Part shown: in pieces, positions 43,921-52,155 of the stretch
Layout: every line of letters starts with the position of its first letter
Position numbering within the stretch: position 1 is the stretch's first letter
Source of the DNA: Psychroserpens luteus
GTDB lineage: Bacteria; Bacteroidota; Bacteroidia; Flavobacteriales; Flavobacteriaceae
Assembly: GCF_015319355.1 (NCBI RefSeq)
Contig: NZ_JADILU010000003.1
Coordinates: 186,001-250,000 of the forward strand
Length of the DNA: 64,000 bases
Direction: 5' to 3'
Notes under the pieces: model-generated
The model's input: only the letters and a program-made list of their open reading frames with translations
Database searches by the model: none
What the model was told of the DNA's origin: nothing
Position numbers and translations under genes: made by a program

Positions 43921-44739
43921 TTATGACATTAAGGGTTGCTTTACTTTATCAATTGCATTTTGTATAAATTTTGGTAAAATCGTATGATATGTTAACTCTA
44001 TTTTTTCTGGATCATCGATACGATCCATCATTTGATTATACTTTTCTTCTCCAAAACTATCAATGACTTTCTTCTTGTTTTCTTTCAATGAAAAATAGGC
44101 TTCCATACTTACAGGTTCTGCTTCTGGATGAAATTGAGTGCCTACAAATTCCGAAGAAAACCGTACAGCCATTATTGCACGTTCTAATTCTACATGTGTT
44201 CTAATTTTTTCAAGGCTCAAGATTTTAGCACCATGGTTTTTAAATACCGTTAATCTTGGTTGGATCAATTGCCAATCTCTAGAATCTACTGCATAAAAAG
44301 GATCACTTAGGCCTTCAAAAATCGGGTCATTATGACCTTTCTTAGTTTGGTGCATTTTTAAAATCCCAAAAGATGTGCTTCGCCTTGGTTTTATGTCTCC
44401 TAGTTGAAAATAATGACACATGACTTGAAAGGAGTAGCAAATAAAAAAGACAGATTTCTTTTTCTCTTCGGAAATTTTATTGAAATCCCAAAGCTTTTGC
44501 ATGAGTTCTAAATACGGTTGTCTCCAAGAACCTTCGTCTAATGGGCTTCCTGGTCCACCACTAGAAATATAAATATCGAACGATGTATCTGGTAATTCAT
44601 TTTTCGCTCTTACATTAAAGATTTGGTAATCTATGACTTCATTAAAAGTACTTACAATTTCAGTAATACAACGCAACCCTTGATTAGGTTCGTCATTATT
44701 CATATCTAAAATAGCAAGTTTCACTTTGTCTTGTTTCAT
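43921..44739 (-). CDS. Class I glutamine amidotransferase-like protein
   Basis: A 272-residue GATase1-type protein: ISSGGPGSPLDEGSW, the nucleophile Cys in VFFICYSFQVM, and the His/Glu pair in GTQFHPEAEPVSM. The usual Gly-x-Cys-x-Gly elbow is modified to ICYSFQ, so activity on glutamine or a different gamma-glutamyl substrate is possible. It lies between the GCS2-type ligase (18-bp gap) and the ATP-grasp-like gene, and could release ammonia or hydrolyse a gamma-glutamyl product of the pathway. Confidence 0.87.
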   Translation of the reverse strand: MKQDKVKLAILDMNNDEPNQGLRCITEIVSTFNEVIDYQIFNVRAKNELPDTSFDIYISSGGPGSPLDEGSWRQPYLELMQKLWDFNKISEEKKKSVFFICYSFQVMCHYFQLGDIKPRRSTSFGILKMHQTKKGHNDPIFEGLSDPFYAVDSRDWQLIQPRLTVFKNHGAKILSLEKIRTHVELERAIMAVRFSSEFVGTQFHPEAEPVSMEAYFSLKENKKKVIDSFGEEKYNQMMDRIDDPEKIELTYHTILPKFIQNAIDKVKQPLMS

Positions 44740-44757
44740 TATAATTTGTAGGTTTAT

Positions 44758-45852
44758 TTAAAGGCCTAAAATAGTTTGTTCTGTGATATAATCAACTACT
44801 TTAGTAAGGTCATTTGTTTGTTTAAATATTTCTAATTGACGATCTGCTCCAGTTCCATTTTTAAGCATCACTTTTACATGTTCAATTTCTTTTCTTGATC
44901 CTAAGTCGTCAACCACATCATCAATGAAATCTAGCAATTCAAGCATTAAAAGTTTAGTGTCAACTTCACATTCTTTTCCGAAGTCAATCATTTTACCCTC
45001 TAAACCATAACGACTGGCTCTCCATTTATTTTCATTAATTAATGCTCTATGATAATTCATAAAGCTAAGGTTTTGAGTCCTCAATTTGTATAATTTAGCG
45101 ACTAGAGCCTGAATTAATGCAGCGATACTTATCGTTTCATTGACTGTTAAAGGTACGTCACAAATTCTAACTTCTAAAGTTGGAAAGAATGGATGCACTC
45201 TAATATCCCACCAAATTTTCTTTGGGTTGTCAATACATTTCGTTTTTACTAATATATTTACATAATTCTCATATTGCGCATAATTATCAAAAATGCCAGG
45301 AATTCCTGTTCTAGGGAATTTATCAAAGACTTTAGATCTAAACGATTTAAAACCTGTATTTCTTCCTTCCCAAAACGGTGAGTTTGTAGATAAAGCATAT
45401 AAATGTGGCAGAAAATAACGCATAGCATTTACTAAATGGATTGCCATTTGTTTGTCCTCCATCCCAACATGTACGTGCAGTCCAAAAATTAAATTAGAGC
45501 GAGCTGTATCTTGTAATTCATTTATGATTTCATCGTAACGAGGATTTGGTGTAATATGTTGGTTTTCCCATTTAGAAAATGGATGTGTACCAGCAGCACC
45601 AATTTTAAAACCTAAATCGTTAGCAATTCCAGATATAGATTTTCTAAGATGTGTGATTTGTTCTCTAGCATCTGTAATATCATTACAAATATTCGTTCCA
45701 ACTTCTACGACAGCTTGATGCATTTCTGCTTTTACCTGATCATTTAAAACCTTAGCAGCCTCAGTAACTATTTGTTGGTCGTGAGAAATTAATTCGCGAG
45801 AAACTGGGTCAATAACCTGATACTCCTCTTCAATACCTAAAGTGAATTTCAT
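44758..45852 (-). CDS. Carboxylate-amine ligase, GCS2/YbdK family
   Basis: A 364-residue glutamate-cysteine-ligase-2-type enzyme. It opens FTLGIEEEYQVIDPVSREL, with the acidic metal-binding Glu cluster, then AVVEVGTNICNDITDA, LIFGLHVHVGMEDK and HPFFPTLEVRICDVPLTV. The family (COG2170) forms amide bonds between a carboxylate, usually glutamate, and an amine with ATP. The true substrate here is unknown. A stem-loop (45873-45899) lies between this gene and the upstream ATP-grasp gene. Confidence 0.93.
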   Translation of the reverse strand: MKFTLGIEEEYQVIDPVSRELISHDQQIVTEAAKVLNDQVKAEMHQAVVEVGTNICNDITDAREQITHLRKSISGIANDLGFKIGAAGTHPFSKWENQHITPNPRYDEIINELQDTARSNLIFGLHVHVGMEDKQMAIHLVNAMRYFLPHLYALSTNSPFWEGRNTGFKSFRSKVFDKFPRTGIPGIFDNYAQYENYVNILVKTKCIDNPKKIWWDIRVHPFFPTLEVRICDVPLTVNETISIAALIQALVAKLYKLRTQNLSFMNYHRALINENKWRASRYGLEGKMIDFGKECEVDTKLLMLELLDFIDDVVDDLGSRKEIEHVKVMLKNGTGADRQLEIFKQTNDLTKVVDYITEQTILGL

Positions 45853-45872
45853 AATAGAATGGTGGTTAAATT

Positions 45873-45899
45873 AAACCTGGCTAAAAAATAGTCAGGTTT
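45873..45899 (-). other. Stem-loop inside the amide-ligase operon
   Basis: AAACCTGGCTA pairs with TAGTCAGGTTT (10 of 11 positions) around a 5-nt A-rich loop, between the ATP-grasp/H1-tail gene and the GCS2 gene. The short T-rich run on the minus strand after it suggests attenuation or partial termination, giving more transcript of the first two genes. Confidence 0.5.
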
Positions 45900-45906
45900 T
45901 AAAAAT

Positions 45907-47151
45907 CTACTTTTTCGCTTTTTTTGCTTTTGGTGCAGCTTTTTTAGCTGTAGCCTTTTTTGCAGGAGCTTTCTTTTCTACAGCTTTAGTCGCTGTTGTT
46001 TTCTTGCTTGTTGCAGTTTTAACAGGAGTCTTTTTTACTACCGCTTTTTTAGTTGCTGCTTTCTTAGCAACCACTTTAGTCGCTGTTGTTTTTTTGCTTG
46101 TTGCAACTTTAGCAGGAGTCTTCTTTGCTACCGTCTTTTTAGTTGGTGCTTTTTTAGCAGCCTTTTTAGCAATAGGATTCTTTGTTGATGCTTTAGGAGC
46201 TACAATTTGATCTGTTACAAAACTTCCCCAAGTAAGGTTCATTTTTCCTTTTTTGTATTGTTTTGCTTTTTCAATAGCCATATCAGCTGCATTTTCTACA
46301 ATCCAATCAAAGTTTTCTTGTCCTACAGAATTTACATCTGCATCTGGTGCAGGATTACAAAAATCGATTGCATAAGGGATACCATCTCTAATCGCGAATT
46401 CAACCGTGTTAAAATCGTAACCTAGAGCTTTGTTGAGCCTAATGCAGTATTCTTCAACTAAGTCTAATATTTTTTGGTCAACAGGGTCTCCATCTAATAC
46501 ATAACGTAAGTGATGAGGGTTTCTTGGCTCATATTGCATGATGTGTATTTTGTCTGTGCCTAAAGCGTAACATCTAAAATACTCAGTAAAGTTGATTTCT
46601 TCTTGAAGCATCATTACTAAGTTCTCAGTTTCACCATGTTTTTCCCATAAATCTTCAGGGCTTTCAACACGATACACACTTTTCCAACCTCCACCATCAT
46701 GTGGTTTCATATATGCGGGAAAACCAATAGTGTCAAACATTTTTTCCCAATCAAACGGAAATTTCATATTTCTAAAAGAATTCTCATCTGTATCTGGTGG
46801 ACGATGAGATGAAGGTAAAATAAATGTTTTTGGTACTGGTACACCAACTTTTTCTGCTAAGGCATTATTAAAGAATTTTTCATCAGCACTCCACCAAAAT
46901 GGATTGTTAATGACTGCTGTACCTGTAATTGCTGCATTTTTTAAAAACGCTCTGTAAAACGGTACATCTTGAGAGATTCTATCGATAATTACAGCATATT
47001 CATCAGATTTTGCTTGCTCAACAGTATCAATAGAGACTGCTTCTGCCATCATATTTTTGATGCCTTGTTCTTTTATTTTTTCGTTAACTCTGTCAATAAA
47101 AGCCCAAGGGAAGGTGTTTTCTTGACCGAATAAAATTCCTATTTTTCTCAT
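45907..47151 (-). CDS. ATP-grasp enzyme fused to a histone-H1-like Lys/Ala tail
   Basis: A 414-residue protein. Residues 1-317 form an ATP-grasp-type enzyme: ILFGQENTFPWAFIDRVNEK, GFPAYMKPHDGGGWKSVYRV, LVMMLQEEINFTEYFRCYAL and a metal-binding IPYAIDFCNPAPDADVN. Residues 318-414 are almost entirely Lys, Ala, Thr, Val and Pro in AKK/TKK/PAK modules, like eukaryotic H1 C-termini and bacterial H1-like proteins. The tail would be disordered and could bind DNA, RNA or polyphosphate. It is the second gene of the minus-strand ligase operon, 33 bp after the esterase. The fusion is in frame, with no sign of a frameshift. Confidence 0.88.
   Translation of the reverse strand: MRKIGILFGQENTFPWAFIDRVNEKIKEQGIKNMMAEAVSIDTVEQAKSDEYAVIIDRISQDVPFYRAFLKNAAITGTAVINNPFWWSADEKFFNNALAEKVGVPVPKTFILPSSHRPPDTDENSFRNMKFPFDWEKMFDTIGFPAYMKPHDGGGWKSVYRVESPEDLWEKHGETENLVMMLQEEINFTEYFRCYALGTDKIHIMQYEPRNPHHLRYVLDGDPVDQKILDLVEEYCIRLNKALGYDFNTVEFAIRDGIPYAIDFCNPAPDADVNSVGQENFDWIVENAADMAIEKAKQYKKGKMNLTWGSFVTDQIVAPKASTKNPIAKKAAKKAPTKKTVAKKTPAKVATSKKTTATKVVAKKAATKKAVVKKTPVKTATSKKTTATKAVEKKAPAKKATAKKAAPKAKKAKK
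45910..46200 (-). repeat. Internal repeats encoding the H1-like tail
   Basis: The Lys/Ala tail is encoded by imperfect tandem repeats. The longest pair, around 45987-46020 and 46077-46110, is 90 bp (30 codons) apart and encodes TATSKKTTATK and VATSKKTTATK. Such repeats allow rapid change of tail length. Confidence 0.75.
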
Positions 47152-47184
47152 TTTTGAAAAGGTTTATGTGTTGGATTAATTAGT

Positions 47185-47889
47185 TTATAGTTTTGATAGG
47201 TAATGTGGAAACATACGATTCCATAATGGCCAATCATGCTCTGCCCATTTATGTTCATCGTACCAAAAAGGGATGTTTTTTTCTGTTAATATACCAGCCA
47301 ATCGTTTATTTGCATCTAAACAAATATCCCATTCACCAACTCCTAGTACAATTTTCATATTCCATAAATCTGGATGATGACTTTCTGGTAGAAAATCTAC
47401 TGGGTTATTAAAGAAGACATTGTCATCATAATAATCACCTACAAAATCTTTGATATCAAAAGAACCACTCATGCTAAACATGTGACTTACACGCTCTGGA
47501 TGTCTAAACGCAAAGTTTGCTGCTTGATAACCTCCAAAACTAGGTCCTGAGACTGCTACTTTTTGTAAGCCTTTTTCATCACATATTTTATTGACTACTT
47601 CATTCATGATAAATTCATCGTAGCATGCATGATTTTTAGCGCGATCTGCAGGATGAATACTTTTATTGTACCAGCTCAACTCATTAATGCTATCTGGACA
47701 ATAAATCGTAATCAATCCTTGCTCAACAAACCATCTTGCAGATTCCACAAGTTTCATGTCTCTGCACTCATTGTGTTTTCCCATTGTGGTAGGAAATAGA
47801 ATCACAGGATAACCTGCATGACCAAAAACAAGCATTTCTATATCCTTGCTAAGCGTTGGTGAATACCATTTGAAATGTTCTTCCTTCAA
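47185..47889 (-). CDS. Esterase-family alpha/beta hydrolase
   Basis: A 234-residue putative esterase. The nucleophile elbow is VAVSGPSFGGYQAANF, preceded by a conserved GYPVILFPTTMGKHNE and followed by FSMSGSFDIKDFV; the C-terminal EHDWPLW provides the His. No signal peptide. It is the first gene of the minus-strand operon (esterase, ATP-grasp/H1, GCS2, amidotransferase, ATP-grasp-like), mirroring the esterase that heads the convergent plus-strand operon. Its promoter region is the 47890-48340 gap. Confidence 0.87.
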   Translation of the reverse strand: MKEEHFKWYSPTLSKDIEMLVFGHAGYPVILFPTTMGKHNECRDMKLVESARWFVEQGLITIYCPDSINELSWYNKSIHPADRAKNHACYDEFIMNEVVNKICDEKGLQKVAVSGPSFGGYQAANFAFRHPERVSHMFSMSGSFDIKDFVGDYYDDNVFFNNPVDFLPESHHPDLWNMKIVLGVGEWDICLDANKRLAGILTEKNIPFWYDEHKWAEHDWPLWNRMFPHYLSKL

Positions 47890-48340
47890 TTGTTTAGTTT
47901 TAAATTAGTTAATTCTAAAAATTAGTGGGCAAAAGTAAAGAATTATCTTTATTATATTTAATAAATGATTGTTTATGAAACGTTTAGCCGAAACGTGTTT
48001 CATGTAGCGCATTTGCTAATAAATATCGCAATTTTTTGTAAAAAGTAGAGGAGAAGTTTTAAAATTTCTGAAGATTTATTGATTTATTAGAAAACAGATG
48101 ATTTTTATGAAGATTACATAATTAATATTAGTATAAAAACTAAATCACTAATTAACAAGGGGTTTAGCTCCTTTTTTTAAGTGTAATTGATTCGTAAAAG
48201 ATTATAAAAGCCTATTTCCGAAGAAAAAAAGAATCTATTAATCGCTTAGTGTTTTATGACTAATACAATTGTAAAAAGAGATAAAGAATAATAAATATAT
48301 AATGATGTGAAGTACGTTTGATCTTCAAATCTATAGGTCG
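47890..48340. other. 451-bp intergenic region with possible small RNA
   Basis: It holds the promoter region of the esterase operon, a hairpin ATGAAACG...CGTGTTTCAT (47975-48003), a TTCCGAAG octamer (48216) and a plus-strand terminator-like element (48157-48178) with no plus-strand gene upstream. A short plus-strand transcript ending at 48178 is possible. No ORF of note. Confidence 0.4.
48157..48178 (+). terminator. Orphan terminator-like hairpin
   Basis: AAGGGG-TTTAG-CTCCTT followed by T5. No annotated plus-strand gene precedes it for several kilobases (the nearest ends at 41884), so it may end a small RNA. Confidence 0.5.
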
Positions 48341-48883
48341 TTAGATAGAATCTGAGCCATCATCATGAAAATTCTCAATGGCATCTTTCTCTATAAGCGT
48401 TACTCCTTTTTGAAGCATTAAATTATTTGGGTAGGTTACTAAATCGCCATTGTCTTGTCTCAAGTGTAATTGAAAGGCTCTAATGTCTTCTATAATAGCT
48501 TCGATAGGGAAATCTTTATCATGAATTTTTACTTTATCTCCTACTTTATATGGGAACGAAAAGAACATGATAATCCCAGATGTTACATTACTTAAAATGG
48601 ACCAAATGGCGAAAAGCGCAATACCAATGATAGCAAAAACGGAGGAGAAAACAAGAGCCATGTCTTTAAATTCTGCACCAAATACAAAAGCTTCAATAAT
48701 TAAAGCAATAATGAAAAATGTGACAGATACATATCTGTTAATTAGTTTTATACGAGCTTCGTTAATTTCACTTTTGCGTCCAATTTTTCTAATAATTGTA
48801 TGACTAATTAAGCGTACTAAAAATAATACAAGAAGTACTATTCCTGTGATAATAAGTTCAGATTTATATGTTTCAAAAAACAT
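48341..48883 (-). CDS. Small mechanosensitive channel, MscS family
   Basis: A 180-residue protein, near the short end for MscS. Three N-terminal membrane helices (about residues 8-24, 50-70 and 78-110) lead into the MscS beta domain with FSFPYKVGDKVKIHDKDFPI, IEDIRAFQLHL and the conserved VTYPNNLML. It lacks a long C-terminal cytoplasmic cage, as in small members. It would act as an osmotic safety valve or lipid-tension sensor in the inner membrane. Confidence 0.9.
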   Translation of the reverse strand: MFFETYKSELIITGIVLLVLFLVRLISHTIIRKIGRKSEINEARIKLINRYVSVTFFIIALIIEAFVFGAEFKDMALVFSSVFAIIGIALFAIWSILSNVTSGIIMFFSFPYKVGDKVKIHDKDFPIEAIIEDIRAFQLHLRQDNGDLVTYPNNLMLQKGVTLIEKDAIENFHDDGSDSI

Positions 48884-48933
48884 GAATAGGAGTTTAGTTT
48901 ATAGGTTAAAGATACATTTCAAATTTAAAAATA

Positions 48934-49872
48934 TTAACGTTTTAATTGGAGTGTTTCTCTTAAAATTCCATCTGCATTTGTCTTCTTATTCCAATATGCA
49001 GATTTAATAGTTTTAAGCTTTGTTGCTTTTGTAGTTAATGTTTTTGCATTTGTACCATAACCATCTTTAAAGGTTTCTTCCCAACTAGTTATTTCATATG
49101 GGAAATTTGGATTGTAATTAATAGTTAATTTTCGATCAAACTCATTATAATAAATAGTATACTTACCCTCTTTGTTTATAGCTTTGGCAAAATAGGGTTT
49201 CATTTCTATGTGTTTGAGTCTTATAAATTCCATTGAAGGGATTATCTCAAAATCTCCAACAGGTAAACTTTTAGGGTCAAGTCTAAGTTGAGTCCACAGC
49301 TCATTTTCTAAAACAACTTTTTCTAATGTGAACTCTTGGTCTGCATCGCTTTCAAAATAACTGTGTGATGTGATTTCAAACAGATCACGATTGTTGAGTT
49401 GCGAATAAATATGACCACACCATTCTTGCACAGAGCAACTCACTTTTAAAGCATGTTGATTATTACTTACAGGATAAAATGTGGATTGCATTATTGAATA
49501 CGGATAAATCCCAGTATTGAATTTTTTAGTAGAATTTAGTTTTAAAACAGGAGTGTTGGTTTTATCATATTGATCTGCTTTGACTTGTTTCTTCGGAAGG
49601 AAATCTTCAGTAACAAACACTAAAACAGCACTGCCATCTCGCATTTCTCCATAACGAGCTTGCTCTAACTTGTATGATGTAATTTCTGCTTCTCCAGCGT
49701 ACCAATAGTCTTTAAATTCTTGAGATTGCTCAAATGCAGGAGACTTCGGAAGCGTTTTTGATGCTTCGGGAATAGGCTCGTTATTTAAAACTTGGTCTTT
49801 TTGAGTCGAATTATCTTTACACGAGGCGAATATTCCGAAGAAAATAAGCATTACAATATGTAGTTTTTTCAT
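48934..49872 (-). CDS. Lipoprotein of unknown function
   Basis: A 312-residue protein with a type II signal peptide ending FASC (Cys18) and a mainly beta mature domain (YWYAGEAEITSYKLEQARYG; SCSVQEWCGHIYSQLNN). I do not recognise a named family. It lies 35 bp after the maf gene on the same strand, and homologues in similar positions would support a conserved linkage. It is probably anchored in the outer membrane. No catalytic motif can be pointed to. Confidence 0.75.
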   Translation of the reverse strand: MKKLHIVMLIFFGIFASCKDNSTQKDQVLNNEPIPEASKTLPKSPAFEQSQEFKDYWYAGEAEITSYKLEQARYGEMRDGSAVLVFVTEDFLPKKQVKADQYDKTNTPVLKLNSTKKFNTGIYPYSIMQSTFYPVSNNQHALKVSCSVQEWCGHIYSQLNNRDLFEITSHSYFESDADQEFTLEKVVLENELWTQLRLDPKSLPVGDFEIIPSMEFIRLKHIEMKPYFAKAINKEGKYTIYYNEFDRKLTINYNPNFPYEITSWEETFKDGYGTNAKTLTTKATKLKTIKSAYWNKKTNADGILRETLQLKR

Positions 49873-49907
49873 GGCAGTAAATTTTGTGCAAAATTACAAA
49901 CCAAATC

Positions 49908-50495
49908 TTATAGAACAATACTGTTTAACGTTTTGTAAAGTAGATGAGTTGGTAATCCTACTACGTTGGTATAAGAGCCTTCAATATTAGAGATTCCTAT
50001 TTGTCCAATCCATTCTTGAATTCCGTAGGCACCAGCTTTGTCAAAGGGTTTAAAGTTATTGATGTAGTAATTGATTTCATCTTCAGTAAGTGCTTTAAAG
50101 GTCACTTTGGTAATTGCATTTACTGTTTTTTGAGATGTTTTTGTTGTGAAACAAATTGAGGTAATAACCTCGTGGGTGGCATCACTCATAGATGATAACA
50201 TGTTAAATGCGTCATCATAATCTTTAGGTTTTCCTAATGCTTCTTGGTCATGCCAAACGATAGTATCACTAGTTACTAAAATATCGTTATCTTTTAATTC
50301 CTCTTTAAAAGGAAGTGATTTTAACTGAGCTAAATAATCACTAATTTCAAAATGGGTTAATCGGTCAGGAAACTCCTCTTTTACAGGTTTTAAACGTATC
50401 TCAAAATCTAATCCTAAATCTTTAAAAAATTGCTGACGACGAGGTGAGCCAGAAGCTAGAATCAGGTTATAATTTTTTAGTGTGTCTTGGATCAT
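49908..50495 (-). CDS. maf: Maf family nucleotide pyrophosphatase
   Basis: A 195-residue Maf protein: LILASGSPRRQQFFKDLGLD near residue 12, VTSDTIVWHDQEALGKPKD (about 70) and FKPFDKAGAYGIQEW. These are the substrate and metal-binding motifs of house-cleaning NTP pyrophosphatases acting on dTTP/UTP or modified nucleotides. It starts 2 bp after the UbiA-family gene stop, so the two are co-transcribed, a gene order I associate with many Flavobacteriaceae. Confidence 0.95.
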   Translation of the reverse strand: MIQDTLKNYNLILASGSPRRQQFFKDLGLDFEIRLKPVKEEFPDRLTHFEISDYLAQLKSLPFKEELKDNDILVTSDTIVWHDQEALGKPKDYDDAFNMLSSMSDATHEVITSICFTTKTSQKTVNAITKVTFKALTEDEINYYINNFKPFDKAGAYGIQEWIGQIGISNIEGSYTNVVGLPTHLLYKTLNSIVL

Positions 50496-50497
50496 TT

Positions 50498-51415
50498 TTA
50501 TGCAGTTTTAATAATAAAAGGATAAAGTAATAAAGATAAGATTCCAAAAAACATGACCAATTTATAAACCAAGCTTATGTGTTTGTAATGAAAGTTGTTA
50601 CTGGCTCCAAATATTTTTATTGTTGCATAAATTAAAGGAGCAATCACAAATAATAAAAAAAAGCCAATCGCAATTGGTTGTTTGTATAGATAGGTCACTA
50701 TAAAATAAATAACTGCTCCTGTAGGAATCATACTAACAGCAAAAGCAATTTTATTTGAACGTTCTCTTCCTATAACGATAGGTAAAGTATTCATGCCAGA
50801 TTTATAATCACCATCAATATCTTGTATATCTTTAATGAGTTCTCGTACCAAGTTAACTAAGAATGCGAAAATGGCATAATCAAAAATAATATCTAAAAAA
50901 GTGAGTTGTGTCTCTCTGTTTTGCGGAATTATGGCAGGCAACAAATCAAAAATTCCAACAATAATGATGCTCATTGCAACTAAAAATGAAATGATAATAT
51001 TGCCAAATAAAACCGTTCCTTTTAAATAAGAAGCATAGACATAAAGCGTCATAGAAATAATAACAAAAATGGCAAAAAATGAACTTTTACCAACAGTATT
51101 TGATAAATAAAATCCTAGAATAATACCAATGATGTTTAGTGCGAAAAATAGATTGTATGCTACGTTTTCTGAAACATATTTACCAATAATAACTTTGTTG
51201 GGTTTGTTAATACTATCGGTTTCAACATCATAAATATCATTAATGATATTACCTGCAGCTGCAATACATAACGTAGCAATCAATAAAATTGAAAACCCAA
51301 AAGTATTTAAAGTTGTTAAAACGTCAAAAGGCTCTAAAAGTGCATATTTGATGAGTACTTGAGCAATGATAATCATTACTAGATTTTTCCAACGAATGAG
51401 ATTTAAAATGTGCAA
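50498..51415 (-). CDS. UbiA family prenyltransferase
   Basis: A 305-residue membrane protein with about eight helices and the two Asp-rich motifs NDIYDVETDSINKPNK (about residue 58) and KDIQDIDGDYKSGMNTL (about 192). This layout is usually annotated as geranylgeranylglycerol-phosphate geranylgeranyltransferase-like in Bacteroidota; another prenyl acceptor cannot be excluded. It acts in the inner membrane. It lies 2 bp before maf and 209 bp downstream of kdsC. Confidence 0.88.
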   Translation of the reverse strand: MHILNLIRWKNLVMIIIAQVLIKYALLEPFDVLTTLNTFGFSILLIATLCIAAAGNIINDIYDVETDSINKPNKVIIGKYVSENVAYNLFFALNIIGIILGFYLSNTVGKSSFFAIFVIISMTLYVYASYLKGTVLFGNIIISFLVAMSIIIVGIFDLLPAIIPQNRETQLTFLDIIFDYAIFAFLVNLVRELIKDIQDIDGDYKSGMNTLPIVIGRERSNKIAFAVSMIPTGAVIYFIVTYLYKQPIAIGFFLLFVIAPLIYATIKIFGASNNFHYKHISLVYKLVMFFGILSLLLYPFIIKTA

Positions 51416-51624
51416 TTGTTGTTAGTTGTTTGGTTGTTGTTAGTTAATTAGAGCAATATTAATGTGGTTAGTGCTCTACTTATGATTTTGTTATTATAAG
51501 TTGTTCTTAGAATTAATAAAATTCTCTAATCCATTTTGAGTAATCCTCTATGCGACTTCGCGTTTCTATGATATAATTTCACCTACAAAGAAGCTACCAA
51601 AAAGCAAAAAGCTAATAGATATTC

Positions 51625-52155
51625 TTAATCATACTTAGCATCAAAATTCCCATCCCATTTGCCTTGTACTTTCATGACTTGTTCAATAATATCTCTTACA
51701 GCACCTTGTCCACCTCCTTTATGAGAAATGTAATGACTTATTGATTTGACTTCTATTGCAGCGTCTTGCGGACAAACAGCCAAACCAACCAATTTCATCA
51801 CTGGGATATCTGGAATATCATCACCCATATACAACACGTTTTTTGCATCAATATTGTTATTAGCCAAATATTCGTTATACTGATTTACCTTATGGTGAGC
51901 ACCTAAATAAATATCTGTAATACCTAAACGTTCCAAACGTTTTTGGACACCAAGGTTACTTCCGCCAGAAATAATACAAATCTCAAACCCAGCATCTATA
52001 GCAGTTTTAAGCGCATAACCGTCTTTAATATTCATGCGACGAAGCATATCACCATTGGTCATTACAGTTACGGTTCCATCAGTAAGCACACCATCCACAT
52101 CAAAAATGAAAGTGGTAATATGTTCTAGATATTCTTTATAGCTTTTATCGTCCAT
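51625..52155 (-). CDS. kdsC: KdsC-type HAD phosphatase
   Basis: A 176-residue small HAD phosphatase without a cap domain: FIFDVDGVLTDGTVTV, the NIKDGYALKTAIDAGFEICI block, ISGGSN, and KNVLYMGDDIPDIPVMK. This pattern fits 3-deoxy-D-manno-octulosonate-8-phosphate phosphatase, which makes KDO for lipopolysaccharide. Its start immediately follows the DUF2520 stop. A 209-bp gap separates it from the prenyltransferase gene, holding a short stem TAGAGCA/TGCTCTA near 51446-51476. Confidence 0.9.
   Translation of the reverse strand: MDDKSYKEYLEHITTFIFDVDGVLTDGTVTVMTNGDMLRRMNIKDGYALKTAIDAGFEICIISGGSNLGVQKRLERLGITDIYLGAHHKVNQYNEYLANNNIDAKNVLYMGDDIPDIPVMKLVGLAVCPQDAAIEVKSISHYISHKGGGQGAVRDIIEQVMKVQGKWDGNFDAKYD

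Noticed and set aside
45910-46200. Tandem repeats that might suggest a CRISPR array
   Set aside because: The repeats are coding, have no unique spacers of constant length, and no cas genes are present.
46004-46210. Plus-strand hydrophobic Val/Ala/Phe-rich frame
   Set aside because: It is the antisense of the Lys/Ala repeat tail; its composition follows directly from the complement of AAA/GCA-rich codons.
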